Program-made: the position numbers and the translations under genes
Shown here: positions 29,886 to 41,982 of the stretch, in pieces
Position numbering within the stretch: position 1 is the stretch's first letter
How the letters are laid out: every line of letters begins with the position of its first letter
DNA from: Saccharomycopsis fibuligera x Saccharomycopsis cf. fibuligera
Lineage: Eukaryota; Ascomycota; Saccharomycetes; Ascoideales; Saccharomycopsidaceae
Assembly (NCBI GenBank): GCA_001936135.1
Contig: CP012813.1
Coordinates: forward strand, 62,001-126,000
Length of the DNA: 64,000 nucleotides
Direction of reading: 5' to 3'
Notes under the pieces: generated by a model
The model's input: only the letters and a program-made list of their open reading frames with translations
The model's database searches: none
What the model was told of the DNA's origin: nothing

Positions 29886-31549
29886 TGAGATGAAGCGATT
29901 TGAAAAATTAATTGGTGGACAAATTGAAATGCAGGTAGCAATTGTTTGGATAAACAAATTACAGTCGATTGGTTTCTTTTATTTGCAGATCTAAAAGCGA
30001 CAGTATTAAACAAGACGTGATTGCTATAATGGAAAATTGAATCAAAAGATAATGTAAGGTAGATATATGCTATGAAAATGAAAAAAAAAAAAAAGCACAA
30101 GGTCAAACTATACAGCGCGTGCGAAGCATGAGCTCCGATATCGAATGCGATATAACTGACTCTCTATAGCAGGATAGCAGTGCATGGCTGCTCTTCAAAG
30201 ATTGTTGAGCCCCTCACTTTCACATGGGATCACTCCATTGAAATGGTACATGTATTTGATAAACATGTGATGTCGGACTCATGTGACTCTATCGATTTTA
30301 TGGCAGGCGGCAGCTTCTATCTGGACAGAGGGTTTGTATGTTCTGGCATGCATAACGCCTATATTGCACTAGACAAGAATGATTAACTTTCGGTTTGTGA
30401 CTAAAGAACAGTTGTTAGTGCTCGCCATATAGAGAATATAAGTCCAGTTTTCTTCCATCCTTTTTACAGATGCATACTTTCTATATGGGAAAAAGGCTGC
30501 AATATATGATAAACGGCATCACCCTTTATATGGTTCGGGAATTATAACTTTGAAGATGTATCAACTGTTTGACTTCCTCGCTTTCGAAGCCATGAGAGGT
30601 AGTTATATGTTGGATGCTTTTACCAGTAACATTGAGATATCTGAAACCGACTACCTTTCGACGTATGAAGAAAACAAAGGAACTCTAATTTATTACGTAT
30701 TGCAGAGCCATTACTCTAATATAACTAAACGGAGATTCAATACTTATTAGTGTACAGTTTATTGCAAACAGTAAATTGCAAAAAAGTGATAATATTTATC
30801 CTCATATAATAGTCCCCATTGGGTTCGTTTCTCTCGAAGTGCTACATCATTTCCTCTTATGGCAATTTTTAATTGTGAGCTGGACCGGGACACCCTGCCT
30901 ATGAGTACGACATTTTCCTGTTATCTACAACGACAACTTTACTACGTTGGTATAATCTAGAATCAATCACAAACATTCATTGTCAGGATCCACTGATAGA
31001 ATCTACTGGTTTGCTAAGCGTTTCAAATATGAATACAAAATACGAGAGCTTTCATGAAGCTTTAACTGCACAATTGTCCGTTCATTAACATATTAACGGC
31101 AGTGCTCTCTCTCGGTGTCAAGCCTCACCAGTGTTATTGGTGCCAACTTTAGATAGTGTTCTATATTATTAAGCCATGTCAAGTAGGCTACTAGAGATAG
31201 ATGCTATCACTTCTGTTAAAATATGTACATAAATAGCTCTTTTTGTTTTGTTTTGGTGATACTATTACTATGGCCATTTTAGTGCTTCAGTAAAGTCAGC
31301 ATCACGTTACCTATAATCTCCATATAGTAAAACATTAAAGAAGATGATAGTAAAGGCAGAGGAAATACCACAAATTTGGATTCCAATGCATATATCCAAA
31401 ATCAACATTCATCATTCTGAATATCAAATTGCAAATTTTTTCTTTTATTTTATACACACAAAAAAGTTATGTTTTCCTGTAAACATGGATCTCGGTTTAT
31501 AAATTTATTATTGGAACATCCTCAAATATTGTGAGTTTCATATAGCATT
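29886..31549. other. Intergenic region, no convincing gene
   Basis: These 1.66 kb lie upstream of the choline kinase gene. Two short frames (30180-30386 and 30550-30750, plus strand) lack an ATG start at their beginning and look like no known family. The region ends at the solo LTR beginning at 31550. Confidence 0.45.
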
Positions 31550-31880
31550 TGTCAGAGTATAGTGACTAGATCTGCTACCCATACCTGAGGTTATCTCCTC
31601 TGAGTAGCACTGGTTAGATTAGTCTCTCTTCTAGTAGTGAAGGGTAGCCACTTACTGAGATCTTAGTTACGTAATGAAACTTAGCTGAGTAATGAAATTG
31701 GACTTATATTCCTTGCTTTATTATAAACTATATCACTAAATAAAAACATTCTGTTTTTCAGACTATATATAATAATTTCATTCCTCGCCCAAATGTTCTC
31801 GGCCGCAAAAGGCAGTTTACCAAAAAAGATATTATACCAAATGAACGGTATGAAAGATGTTAATTGGTACAAATCCAACA
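31550..31880 (-). mobile_element. Solo LTR, family A, shorter copy; 5-bp duplication GCATT
   Basis: This 331-bp block has the same ends as the LTR at 5950-6357 (TGTCA... and ...CCAACA on the plus strand). It is flanked by perfect GCATT duplications at 31545-31549 and 31881-31885. It is very close to the 5950 copy in sequence but about 75 bp shorter. No internal element remains. It is a clean, fairly young insertion later reduced to one LTR. Confidence 0.9.
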
Positions 31881-32000
31881 GCATTAATTATAATGTTTCA
31901 CGTTACAAATAGCAAAAAACATAAATCTTATTTAAACCGTAAGTATGATACTCTGACAAAAAACCAGACATTGTCTTGTAGTTCTAATTGCTCTGCGGAC

Positions 32001-32419
32001 TTTTTTTTTTTTTTTTTTTTTTTCACACACAATATCGATTTATTATTTCTATATAAACGGTAGAAAATATAATCTTATAAACTTATCTATATAGTATATA
32101 CAGTATAGTTCAGTTGTTATTATATAGGGGAAACTTGTACATGTGAAAACCCCGTTAGTATTAGTTAGACTTTAATGGATCAGTTGGATTTGAAATAGAT
32201 ATAGGAGAGATTATAGTCTAGGATGGATGATATTTTATTTTATTTTTTTTTATTTTTTTTTGAGGGTCATTGCTTTGCTGTCGACAGATAAAAAGAAAGG
32301 GGTCTCACTTCAGTACCATCTTCCACTCACTAAGATAACACAGATGTGTTATCTAATTCATTACCGTGGTGATGTAGTAAATAAGACTAGAGATTGTAAT
32401 GGTTTTCCAATCAAAGTCC
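32001..32419 (-). mobile_element. 5'-truncated LINE copy (3' end only) upstream of tRNA-Glu
   Basis: This is the reverse complement of the last part of the LINE (about 7286-7666): the end of ORF2, the stop-codon hairpin and the whole 3' UTR, with a 23-A tail seen here as T at 32001-32023. Identity to the long copy is high, with scattered differences. Truncation at the 5' side and a poly(A) end are typical of target-primed reverse transcription. I could not find a clear target-site duplication. It ends 82 bp before the mature tRNA-Glu. Confidence 0.9.
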
Positions 32420-32501
32420 CTATATTGGAGACTTTTTTGCAATGCAATTAATATATAATTAATGTTTCCACCTGTTTTTTACTAAAAAATAGTTATACAC
32501 T

Positions 32502-32573
32502 TCCGATATAGTGTAACGGCTAGCACGGTTCGCTTTCACCGAGCAAACCCGGGTTCGACTCCCGGTATCGGAA
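32502..32573 (+). tRNA. tRNA-Glu(TTC)
   Basis: This is a 72-nt cloverleaf. The acceptor TCCGATA pairs perfectly with TATCGGA, the D arm contains AGTGTAACGGCTA, the anticodon loop CTTTCAC holds anticodon TTC, and the T arm is CCGGG-TTCGACT-CCCGG. The discriminator is A. An eight-T terminator follows at 32576-32583. There is no intron. Confidence 0.95.
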
Positions 32574-32583
32574 TATTTTTTTT

Positions 32584-33292
32584 GGATTACCACCTGTGAA
32601 TCCCTTTTTTACACTTTTACATGTTCACACTCTTCTGGCTTATTGCTTTACAGTTTTTTCTAATTTGAAAAAGTGATTTACAACGAATAAAGGTGCTTTT
32701 TTGGTACGGTAATTGCATGTCTTAAGTAACTTATGCTGACCAGTATTTGCTGTGAAATCAGATCAGTGACTATTGCAGAACACACAGACTAATAGAGATT
32801 TATCGGATTGAAAGCTGAGAGCAACGAATGTTTTGAGGGTAGATGTATTATGTGTTTCTCAAATCAGAACCGCGGACATTAGCACGCACCACAATGCAGC
32901 TTGAAGGAACAGCAACAGATGAGTGTGCTTGTTGGAATAGTGGAAAAGCGAACGACAACTAGGATAGACAGAGCATCTCTTTTTCAAGAAACTGTAAATT
33001 TCTGAAGCTTAAAAAGAACATGGTAAGAACAATAAACTAAAGGAAATTGAAACAGTAAGTAAAGGAAAAAGCGAAACAAATCAGATGGAAAAATTATAAC
33101 CTAACAAAAACATCTGATAAAAACTAGGTTTGAAAACAAAACAGGAGAGAAATAAAGGAAGAAAAAAACAAGCATGATAGAAAAAAAAAATGATAATGAA
33201 CTAATTGAATAAGAATGTGTACTAATGGATAATTGGGCTAACTGTTGAATTTTTGAGAATGGGTTGTAGTATTTCACTCCAATGATGAATCA
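32584..33292. other. Intergenic region downstream of tRNA-Glu
   Basis: These 0.7 kb reach the 3' end of the UNC93-like gene. A-rich sequence at 33000-33200 contains no recognised feature. Confidence 0.4.
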
Positions 33293-34966
33293 TTACGCAT
33301 CCTTTTCGGTGATTGGTCCTTGTTGCACAGAATGGATAGAAGTGATCTCCTCCTTGTCAATAATTTCAGTAATACCATCCTTTTTAATATCTGTGGTATC
33401 GGTAATCTTGAAGAAAATCAATGGTGAAGCAATAATTAAAGAACCGCAAACAAGGCCCCAAGAACTACCAAAAAGTGACATGAAACTGACTTTTTTTGAA
33501 TCCAAAGCCCACACAATAGCAGCAAAAGCGGATTGTAAAGATTTGTAAAAAGAGGCGTACAATGCAACTTTCTTTGGATTATTGGACAATGAGCCAAGCA
33601 CCCAAAAGATGAAACTTTGAAAAATTGCATCATACATACCGTAGAAAATGTACAAAAACATTGGTCCAATATAACCACCATCAGTATAATCCATTGGAGT
33701 GATATCATCACCACGTTCGAAACCTAATTGGAACTTAAGTCCGCCACCATAAATAGCACATCCAGTTACAAAAACCACAACCCAACCAATGCGAGCACGC
33801 ACACTACGGCGGAATCTTTGCCAGTCCAAAAGCATGCCAATCAAGATAGCTCCAATCATTTGTGCTAGCCAATAAAGTAATGAGTTTAGTGAACGGGTAC
33901 GCAAGTTAAACTTCCCACCACCATTGACATTATTGAAATGATAAGTGTAAAACCAATTAGATGCCGCAAACATTGGGAACATAAAATAAATCTTGAGTTC
34001 ATGAGTCATAACATAATACATGCCTTTCAACTCATCTTGCACTCTTGGATATCTTTTAGCAATAACTTTGCTACCGTCGGTTTTGTAAACTTTGTCCATT
34101 GGAAGCAAAAGTGAGGCAAGAATAACCCCAACCCCGATAAGAGCCAAAAAAGCAGCAAAAGTGCCATCATTAGCTGAGCTTTTACCAGAATTTATACTTT
34201 GCGCCAACGGAATAATTGAACCAATGACTGCACCCAAGTTGAAAATTACCCAGAAAATCATAATGGCAAGACCTTTGCGATTTTCGGCAGTATATGACAT
34301 GACAAGAGAACCTTGAGCGGCCCAAGTCAAACTAGCACAGAACCCCAAGTAAGCCCCAGCAAAGATACAAAACCCTGCATTTTCAGTATGTTGATAACAA
34401 AGAAGTGAAGCAGTGTAGATAAAATAGCCGGTACCACCTATCATTAGACAAAGCCTTGGCCCAATAACATTGCAAACAACACCGCCAACCATACCAATGG
34501 TAGCAAAAGTACAGTATAAAGCGACGTTAGCATGATCAGCCACAGTTGGATTGGAAATACCCGAGCCGCCAATACCTGTAATAGCATTGAAACAACCGGG
34601 ACTAAGGAAAAGTACAAATGAAAGAACGGCAATTTGCACCAAAGCATTAGAATAGTTTGGGAAAAAGCCAAAATATCTTTGATCGTACCATTTACCAGAG
34701 GAGGCAATCTCTTCAGGAGTGTGATGCTTCAACTCAATGATTTCACTATCGGCGTACTGATTTTCTGGATTTTGCTCTGCTTCATAAAGCTCTTCTTGCT
34801 GCTTTTGATGTTGCTGTTGGCCCTTTTGCTGCTGTTGTTGATTCCTATATTGCTCTTGATATTGTGTATAGTCCACATCATCGCCGTTTATGGCCCTATC
34901 AGATTCCGTAAATGGTGTTTGATGTTTTTCAATCTCGCTAATCACGCTGTTTGGAGCAGACACCAT
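33293..34966 (-). CDS. UNC93-like (DUF895) major-facilitator membrane protein
   Basis: This 557-residue protein has a hydrophilic, Gln-rich N-terminus (about residues 40-60), then about eleven to twelve hydrophobic segments beginning at YFGFFPNYSNALVQIAVLSF. The stretches FNAITGIGGSG and TWAAQGSLVMSYTAENRKG are typical of fungal UNC93/DUF895 proteins. C. elegans UNC-93 regulates a potassium channel, but fungal members are mostly uncharacterised, so the substrate is unknown. The C-terminal tail is charged and cytosolic. The ATG at 34966 is the only reasonable start. It stands alone, with long flanking spacers. Confidence 0.85.
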   Translation of the reverse strand: MVSAPNSVISEIEKHQTPFTESDRAINGDDVDYTQYQEQYRNQQQQQKGQQQHQKQQEELYEAEQNPENQYADSEIIELKHHTPEEIASSGKWYDQRYFGFFPNYSNALVQIAVLSFVLFLSPGCFNAITGIGGSGISNPTVADHANVALYCTFATIGMVGGVVCNVIGPRLCLMIGGTGYFIYTASLLCYQHTENAGFCIFAGAYLGFCASLTWAAQGSLVMSYTAENRKGLAIMIFWVIFNLGAVIGSIIPLAQSINSGKSSANDGTFAAFLALIGVGVILASLLLPMDKVYKTDGSKVIAKRYPRVQDELKGMYYVMTHELKIYFMFPMFAASNWFYTYHFNNVNGGGKFNLRTRSLNSLLYWLAQMIGAILIGMLLDWQRFRRSVRARIGWVVVFVTGCAIYGGGLKFQLGFERGDDITPMDYTDGGYIGPMFLYIFYGMYDAIFQSFIFWVLGSLSNNPKKVALYASFYKSLQSAFAAIVWALDSKKVSFMSLFGSSWGLVCGSLIIASPLIFFKITDTTDIKKDGITEIIDKEEITSIHSVQQGPITEKDA

Positions 34967-37323
34967 ATTGAAATGCTGTTGGCTAAATATTTTGATCAGA
35001 AGGGGGAAAAAGGGATGTGTGATTTTTTTTGGCGTATTATCCTAGCAGGGCAGCCAACGCAGGACCTTAAGTACTCGCGAGATAAGGTGGGGGACAGATA
35101 AGAAAATAAAGGAAAACGAAAATAGAAAGGGAGAAAAAAAGTTACAGTAGAAAAGATAGCACAGGTGATTGATGTACGTGACTAGCCGCAAATAATGCAG
35201 ATCTTGAGATTTTGAGTATTTTGGGTCTATTGTGATTGCAAAAGTGAGACAATTGTTAAACACAGTTCGGTATTGGCCTTCTACCAAACCGTCAATTATC
35301 CGGTCATGTCAACAGAATCATTAGGGTGATGAACTCAAGGGCTGGTCAATGTTCCTTTTTGAAAACCTTAGAAGTTGCAGATAAAGCCAATTGCGCTACT
35401 GAAATCCTTTGGCGAAATAGCTAAGCTGTCTCTCCTTAGGTCCAGCTAAGGCTAGTTCTGTACTGGTACCAAAGTTTTCTTCTTGCTGATCAATTGACAG
35501 CGATTTGAGTTTGGCTAAACTAAGTTTTTTTTTTTTTTTTTCAATGCGAGAATCTGCCTTTGAAGACGCATCTCGCCCGAAACGGGAAACAATGGGAAGA
35601 AAAAAGCAATCGCGCCGTGCCACCTTTAGCGGCGTTCGACTATCAATGGATTCAACAAATAAGGGTTTTACGCTGCTGCTCCAGCATTTTGGTTACTGTT
35701 ACTTCATCGCGTGCGTTACAACTCAGGAACGTAAAATTTTGCAAGCAGACGTTTCTTTGGGAACACCTGAAAGAACACGGACTTTTGATCTTGTCAATGA
35801 GATCATCTTGATTATGATTAGTCAACAATCGTCAATTTCTTCCTGAGTTGTGCTGTTTTTTTTCTCTTGCTCTTTAATGCTTTTTGCGGACAATGTCTCC
35901 CGAGCAGTTCTCCAGAACGAGGTATGAATTAAAATTACTATTGTCTATTTCATCACCTTGAAGGTAAACCAAGCTTTTGCCTCCATTGTATATTTTTCCG
36001 TTCTTCGTGAGTCAATAAGAGCAGAGGTTACCCATTGTGATTCCGCGGGTTTGTCGGTATTTCCGCATGCTATTTAAGACAGTACATCAAACTCGAAAAC
36101 TACTACTGTATGATTTGCCAGGGTGGCGAATAATTGGCGGGCTTTTAAGAAATGTTAAGGATGAAATTCGTTTCTCTTTGATTTCATGTATTAGCTTATA
36201 GTACTAAAAATTTTTCGCGTTTCAATTAACGCCAGCAAAGTCCGCTAGCTATTTTGAGACCGTAATGTTGTTGAGCTTTAGCTAGATGACTTTATCAATG
36301 AAAAAAAAAGGCAGATAAAACCTGAATAAAATTGTGCAAGTGTTGTTTAAATCATCAATTGCAATCTTTACAATGATTTCTCAGTTTTTTTTTTCCAAAA
36401 AAGTTCGCTTTCCCAAAAATTATATTGTCCTCAATTGGATATTTCTTTTTTGGAACATCTGTTATAGCTAAACGAACTCCTTGTCTCTTTTTATGCTGCC
36501 AAGCAGGTAATAACACCGAAAATCTTGCTCTGTGACAAGTGGTTGTATTACTATGGTAGACAGAATTATATCTCGTGTGTTGTGTGCGCCAGCATCTATA
36601 GGGTGTCTTACCAAAAAATAGTTATATATTTGCAGTAGGAATAACGTATTTGAGTTTTGTTCAAATGCGGTACTGATTTGGTTAAATGTACCAGTGCAAC
36701 TCCCTCGGATAGCATGATTTGTGCAATTAAAGACACTAATATTGTTCGATGAATGTAAAATTGCAATAAAAAATTTCTCGATCAACAGATTTTACGTCAT
36801 TTGACAATGTTCTCGATACACAGTTAGGTGATACATCAATCAGTAAGCTTGGAGCAACATGATGCATACAGTTACAATAGTTTGAAAGCATTGTACGTTA
36901 TATCCTGCTTCTAAGTTTTTTTATGAAACAACATGGATAAAGACAGTAATATTTACACATAGAGCACAGATTCAGCATCACTGTAAGACCCATATAAATG
37001 GTATTACAGTTTTAATGGTTTGTCCCAGCATTATCCGCTCCTAGGTTATGAGCCCTTCTCATCCTCAACAAGCGCGACAGCCCCCTTGGTTTGAATTAAT
37101 GCTGAAATATTAATTTATGTGAACAACCGATAATTGCCCAAGAGGGAAGGACCTTCGCAGACCAGTTAAGCAGTTGTTATTTTTTCACCGTGAAGAGACT
37201 CAGACGAATTTTGTTTTACGGTATTTCCTTTTCAGTAATTATCGTTGATAAACAAGATCTAGAAGAAGGACAAACAAGATTCAAAGCCTTTACTTTAAGA
37301 AAGGATATACAATTCAATACATC
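34967..37323. other. 2.36-kb divergent intergenic region (UNC93-like / IFA38)
   Basis: It holds the upstream regions of both genes. I see no conserved gene. Homopolymer runs occur at about 35525-35541 (T) and 36387-36395 (T). A sequence at 35700-35870 is less AT-rich but gives no protein I recognise. Confidence 0.4.
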
Positions 37324-38430
37324 ATGGCTCTCCAATCTATATTTCAAGCCGTTCAAGGTCTTGCTTATGACCATACTGCTTTCAATTACTTGCTTTATGT
37401 GGCTTTGACTGTGGGAATTGTCAAATTGACCACTACTGCATTATCTTTTACCTCTCTTATCGCTGACCTTTTCATTTTACCAAAGACAGACTTCACCAAA
37501 TACGGTGCACCAAAAGGTGGAGCCAAATCTCTTACCACAGCTAAAGCTTCTGGAAAAGAATATCCATGGGCCGTTGTCACTGGGGCTACTGATGGATTGG
37601 GTAAGGAATTCGCTTTTCAATTAGCTAAAAAGGGCTTCAACATTTTGGCAGTCTCAAGAAACCCGACCACTTTGCAAACCGTTACTGAAGAAATCAATAC
37701 CAAATACCCAGCTATTCAAACTGATTTCTTTGCAATTGATTTTGCTAATGTTACCACTTTTGATGCTAAGCTTGCTGAATTGAAACGTTACATTTCTGAA
37801 AAACAATTGCCAATCTCTATTCTTATTAATAATGTTGGGAAATCTCATTTTATTCCAACTCCATTTTTGGAAACTTCAAACGAGGAGCTCACTGATATCA
37901 TTACCATTAATAACTTGGCTACCTTAAAATTTACTCAAGTTATTGCCCCAACTCTTGCTGCAACCACCAAATCAAGAACCGTTGCTAAAAAAGCTCTTAT
38001 TCTTAACATTGGATCCTTTAGTGGTCTTTTGCCAACGCCATTCCTTGCTACTTATTCTGGTTCTAAGGCATTTTTGCAAAACTGGTCCGCTTCTCTCGCT
38101 ACTGAATTGGCTCCATTGAACATTGATGTCCACAATGTTCTTGCATACTTAATCACCAGTAAGATGTCTAAGGTGCGTCGTACTTCATTCTTGATTCCTA
38201 ACCCTCATACTTTTGTTGAATCCACATTAAACACTTTCCAAAGACGTGGTGGTGCTCAAGAAAAATATGCCACGGTGACGCCGTACTGGTCTCATGCTAT
38301 TATGCATTGGGCTATTGAACTGACTGTGGGTGTATTCTCTGGAGTGGCTAACAAAATCAATTATAGTATGCACTTGGGAATTAGAAAGAGAGCTTTGAAG
38401 AAACAAGCAAGAAAAGCTAAGGAAAATTGA
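37324..38430 (+). CDS. IFA38: Very-long-chain 3-oxoacyl-CoA reductase
   Basis: This 368-residue ER membrane enzyme of the short-chain dehydrogenase family performs the second step of fatty-acid elongation, reducing 3-ketoacyl-CoA with NADPH. A hydrophobic N-terminal segment (about 20-45) precedes the Rossmann motif TGATDGLGKEFA (about 80). NNVG (about 176), the catalytic Ser in IGSFSG (about 228) and YSGSK (about 244-248) follow. The C-terminus KKQARKAKEN is Lys-rich, close to an ER-retrieval tail. Length and order match S. cerevisiae Ifa38 (347). The start ATG at 37324 follows an A-rich leader; the reading frame is well supported. It supplies very long chains for sphingolipids. Confidence 0.93.
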   Translation: MALQSIFQAVQGLAYDHTAFNYLLYVALTVGIVKLTTTALSFTSLIADLFILPKTDFTKYGAPKGGAKSLTTAKASGKEYPWAVVTGATDGLGKEFAFQLAKKGFNILAVSRNPTTLQTVTEEINTKYPAIQTDFFAIDFANVTTFDAKLAELKRYISEKQLPISILINNVGKSHFIPTPFLETSNEELTDIITINNLATLKFTQVIAPTLAATTKSRTVAKKALILNIGSFSGLLPTPFLATYSGSKAFLQNWSASLATELAPLNIDVHNVLAYLITSKMSKVRRTSFLIPNPHTFVESTLNTFQRRGGAQEKYATVTPYWSHAIMHWAIELTVGVFSGVANKINYSMHLGIRKRALKKQARKAKEN

Positions 38431-39314
38431 AGTTCTAATTGAGCTAGTGCTTGAAAAAAGCAACTTCCTTCATCCCCGAGCGCTTACACAAGAAAGATAT
38501 TGAAAATTCAAAAATATTCTTGACGTTCTACTTTCCAGGTTATAGATGTTAAAAAATATGATACCTCTACTCATTTTGACAAAGTACACTGTTTGGATAC
38601 TATTTTCTATAACTATCAATTGAATTTTATATTACATTTCATTGTTTACGTTCGTAGTCTATCTTTCTTTTATAAAGCTTTTAATTTACAATGGAAACGC
38701 TTCAAATGCTTCCTGAAATACAAATGAAAGTCAATAAAATGAGACTGGGTCAATATTATTATGACGCTCTGATTTTATCTAATAATTGGTGGTCTTCCAA
38801 CATGAAGGAGTGCCTGAGAGCTAAAGGAGAATAACCCAGAAATTTGTGATTTTTTGGACAAATTGGTTTTTTTTTTTTTTTTTTTTAAAACTACACACCA
38901 AAAAATACCATTTAAAGCAAGGACAAAAGAGAAACGCGGGATACGGGGCCATTCTTTTGCTTATGGCTGGCTTCCAAACTAATCATGGAATATTTTTGAA
39001 TGACAGTGGTTCCAATTGAATTACTAAGGTTAAATGGGCTAATCAGCCAAGCTCATTCAATACTTGGGAAATCAGCAGTACCATAACATTATTGTTTCAA
39101 GTCCTTCTTTAGCACAATACAAGTAAATATATCACTTACCATACTCCCTACGATAGTATATAAACTAAACTTTAGATTCATTGCTAAAATGAGGCAGTTG
39201 AAATTGTAGGTATAAGATATCATAAAGCTATCATATTCCTTACTATCAGCAATATAATATCATCGTATTAATGTATCATCTATCTAGCTTTGAAGATGTT
39301 TTCGAAGTCTTAAT
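38431..39314. other. Intergenic region between convergent IFA38 and VFA1
   Basis: These 0.88 kb lie between two 3' ends. There is a T run at about 38869-38886. A 47-codon frame at 38691 has nothing to support it. Confidence 0.4.
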
Positions 39315-39965
39315 CTATGGCAAGTTATTGGGCACTGAAGGAAAAATCAGCCCCGAAGTGATTTGTTCAGCTCGCTTTTGGCTAGAAAGTTTTTTATGGT
39401 GGTTGCTAAGCCTAATTCGGTAAATATCGTGATGAAGCCTATATTGTTTAACATTTTGTTCCAAACTAAGTTTCTTCTTACTAAGCTCATCAACTTCTCT
39501 GTTGACGTTCCTAAGCTCACTTTGAAGGTCTTCTACCGTTTTTTTCAAACCTTCAGCTTTTGCCTTTGTTTCATTAGCCTCGCTGGTTTTAGCCTTGCTG
39601 GTGTCATTGCCATTGTCCTTCTCCTTCTCCTTTTCTTGGTTTTTAGTGGCGCCATTGGATCCTGCTAAACTGAAGATTTTGTTCCAAGTACCCGATTTAG
39701 ATTTTTCATTAATCATAAAATTTATGATTTTAACTTTATCTTGTTTTTCTTTAAGTTTCCTAGTAACTTCCTCTCTTTCATCAGAATATATTGGATTACT
39801 GAATCCGGTGTCTTTCAAATGAGTAAGACAAACATAAAAAAAATCCTTTTGGTTATCAGACACTAACACTGCGCTAGTTGGCTTGTAGCACACAGAACAT
39901 GCTCTTGAATCAGTTTCTGCAACTTTTCGAAGCTTGTAATTATTTTCAAATGGTAAATTGGACAT
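39315..39965 (-). CDS. VFA1: VPS4-associated protein 1
   Basis: This 216-residue protein is related to Vfa1, which binds the AAA-ATPase Vps4 through a C-terminal MIT-interacting region and stimulates it at endosomes during ESCRT-III disassembly. The N-terminal zinc-finger-like part has CSVC (about 24-27) and CLTHL (about 46), after the typical start NYKLRKVAETDSRAC. A long charged coiled coil follows (about 125-165), and the C-terminal part ends in PSVPNNLP. S. cerevisiae Vfa1 is 203 residues. The ATG at 39965 (MSNLPFEN) is used; the frame is open a little further upstream but without an ATG. Confidence 0.88.
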   Translation of the reverse strand: MSNLPFENNYKLRKVAETDSRACSVCYKPTSAVLVSDNQKDFFYVCLTHLKDTGFSNPIYSDEREEVTRKLKEKQDKVKIINFMINEKSKSGTWNKIFSLAGSNGATKNQEKEKEKDNGNDTSKAKTSEANETKAKAEGLKKTVEDLQSELRNVNREVDELSKKKLSLEQNVKQYRLHHDIYRIRLSNHHKKLSSQKRAEQITSGLIFPSVPNNLP

Positions 39966-41982
39966 TTGTGGTGGCACTTTGATGCGACTGTTGTAGATGA
40001 TCCATTAAACTGTTCCTAAAGATAATTTGAGAACCTCAAGAAAGTCCCGATATCGAAGAGAGGGCGATGATCGGTTACGAAGCCCGGACCTGGTAAACGT
40101 TGGACGCATCGAATTAGATATCAAGATCATGTCAACCATTTGAACAGCTATTTATAATATTCATGACTGATTGAGATGCAGTTTATTCAGATACCGCTGC
40201 GGCCGTATTGTATATCATTTTTGGTTAATCCTTTTTCTTGCTAGAAATTGAAATTTTATCATAAGAACGAAAACTGAGCTTTAAAAATCACTTGCAAGAC
40301 ACAAAAAGCTCGAGCTGATCTAAACCAAAGCTGCCACTTCTTTGTGATTAGCTTTCAAACACAGTGGCAGTAGCAGATTTGACAATTCATCGAGGGTTTC
40401 CCGAAACCTGTTGGTTATAATACGACAGATATACCCGTTTACAGTGCTCTTGACACTAAGCTTTGCACCAAATCGTAGTATGCAGCCCGATGTTCTTCAA
40501 CATTTCGCAGATTTTGTTACCACCACAGAGTGACCCTTTTTAGATTATATATATTCTTCACGTAACAATTTTATTAAAACGGCAAATCCAAAGACAATAA
40601 ATTTCAAACTTTGGGGCAGCTTGGCGATCAGGACCCTGGCTCTGGCAGTACACACCAATAAAACGGTATACAGTTTTTTAGCTTTGTATTATCTAGACCA
40701 TTACTGATTTGATTTCGATAATCAATTTGTGGGAACCCGTCAGGTACCCTTCAGCATCTAATTTCCCTGAAAAGGTTACCCCTATGGGCCATCAAGTGAA
40801 CGGCTTTTTCGAGCTTACTGGTCGGAATTTGCCTTAGGGATTTTTCTATTTCTTATGCGTCTTTGGGCTAGCATACTTCACAAAGGATACAACACGATAT
40901 GGGCTGGGAACTGATATCTCAATCAAAGCTAGAAAGTCACTTTCACTTTGTCGCATTTTGGTGAGTTCAGTTGATCTCAAATCAGCTTTTCCAGTAAAAA
41001 CAACAAGGCCTTTATCTCATCGAAAACCCTTAAAAATCTTAGCCAAAAATTCTCACTATTGTACCTCAACATATAAATTCTAGTGAATCGAGAAAGCTAT
41101 CATTTTGCCAAATCAGACAGTTTTTTCATTCTGCAAAAGCTGCAACCCGCTGTTTAGTACTGCAGTATTTCCACTAACTGTTCATGCATGCCGTCCGCCT
41201 TCTACTCATGCACATTCATCAACATCAGTGACGGCCAATATGATTATCAGGAAGACTGCATACAAAACATTTCGGCTCTTCCAAACGGCTCTGTTTCGGT
41301 GAGCTTATCGCATATAACACTTGAACCTCAACAATAACCTTGTAAAAACTAGCAGCATCTCTAATACAGCAACACGACAGCACGACGAAGGAGGCGCTGT
41401 TGTGTTAATGACCTTGACGAATTTTGGTGCCTTCTTAGTGAGGCATTCTTTTTCATTATTCATGCGCTCAATATAATAAGTGGCCTGCAATACAAACCAA
41501 TACTGCGACTACCCACATGCTTAGGAAAGGCGATAAATGGATAATCTTCGTAAGCGTTTCCCCCCTTTGCTTTGGAAAGGCTTAATAAAATCAACAAAAG
41601 CCAAGAATCTATTTGAATCCTCATCATTATTATATGTTCATGTATTGATTGTACTTGGCGAGGATTGTGCGCACGTTTTTCATACATAATCTATTGTTAA
41701 ACATTAAATTATTCGCCTTTCTATTATTAGCTTTTTTGTGTTGTTTTTATTATCTTTTCGAAAACAGTACTTTGTTGAAGTCATCTCAGAAATTTTTTAC
41801 CAATTAATTATTATATAAAGAGGTTCTTTGCTGCTTGTTTACTTCATACTTTCAACATCTCAAAAAAATAAAAACAAAAACTATCAGCCCAAAACCATAA
41901 GTTACTAGACTAACTAACATACTCTATTATCTGTTCTTCAATAAACATTTTGCCTCACCCATCATCTATCGATTACTTCAAA
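39966..41982. other. 2-kb divergent intergenic region (VFA1 / RNase T2)
   Basis: No convincing gene is present. TATATAAAGAGG at about 41812-41823 lies about 170 bp before the RNase ATG and is a good TATA box for it. The rest is mixed AT-rich sequence. Confidence 0.45.

Noticed and set aside
38691-38834. A 47-codon peptide gene downstream of IFA38
   Set aside because: Too short, with no conservation that I can recognise; it lies between convergent 3' ends.
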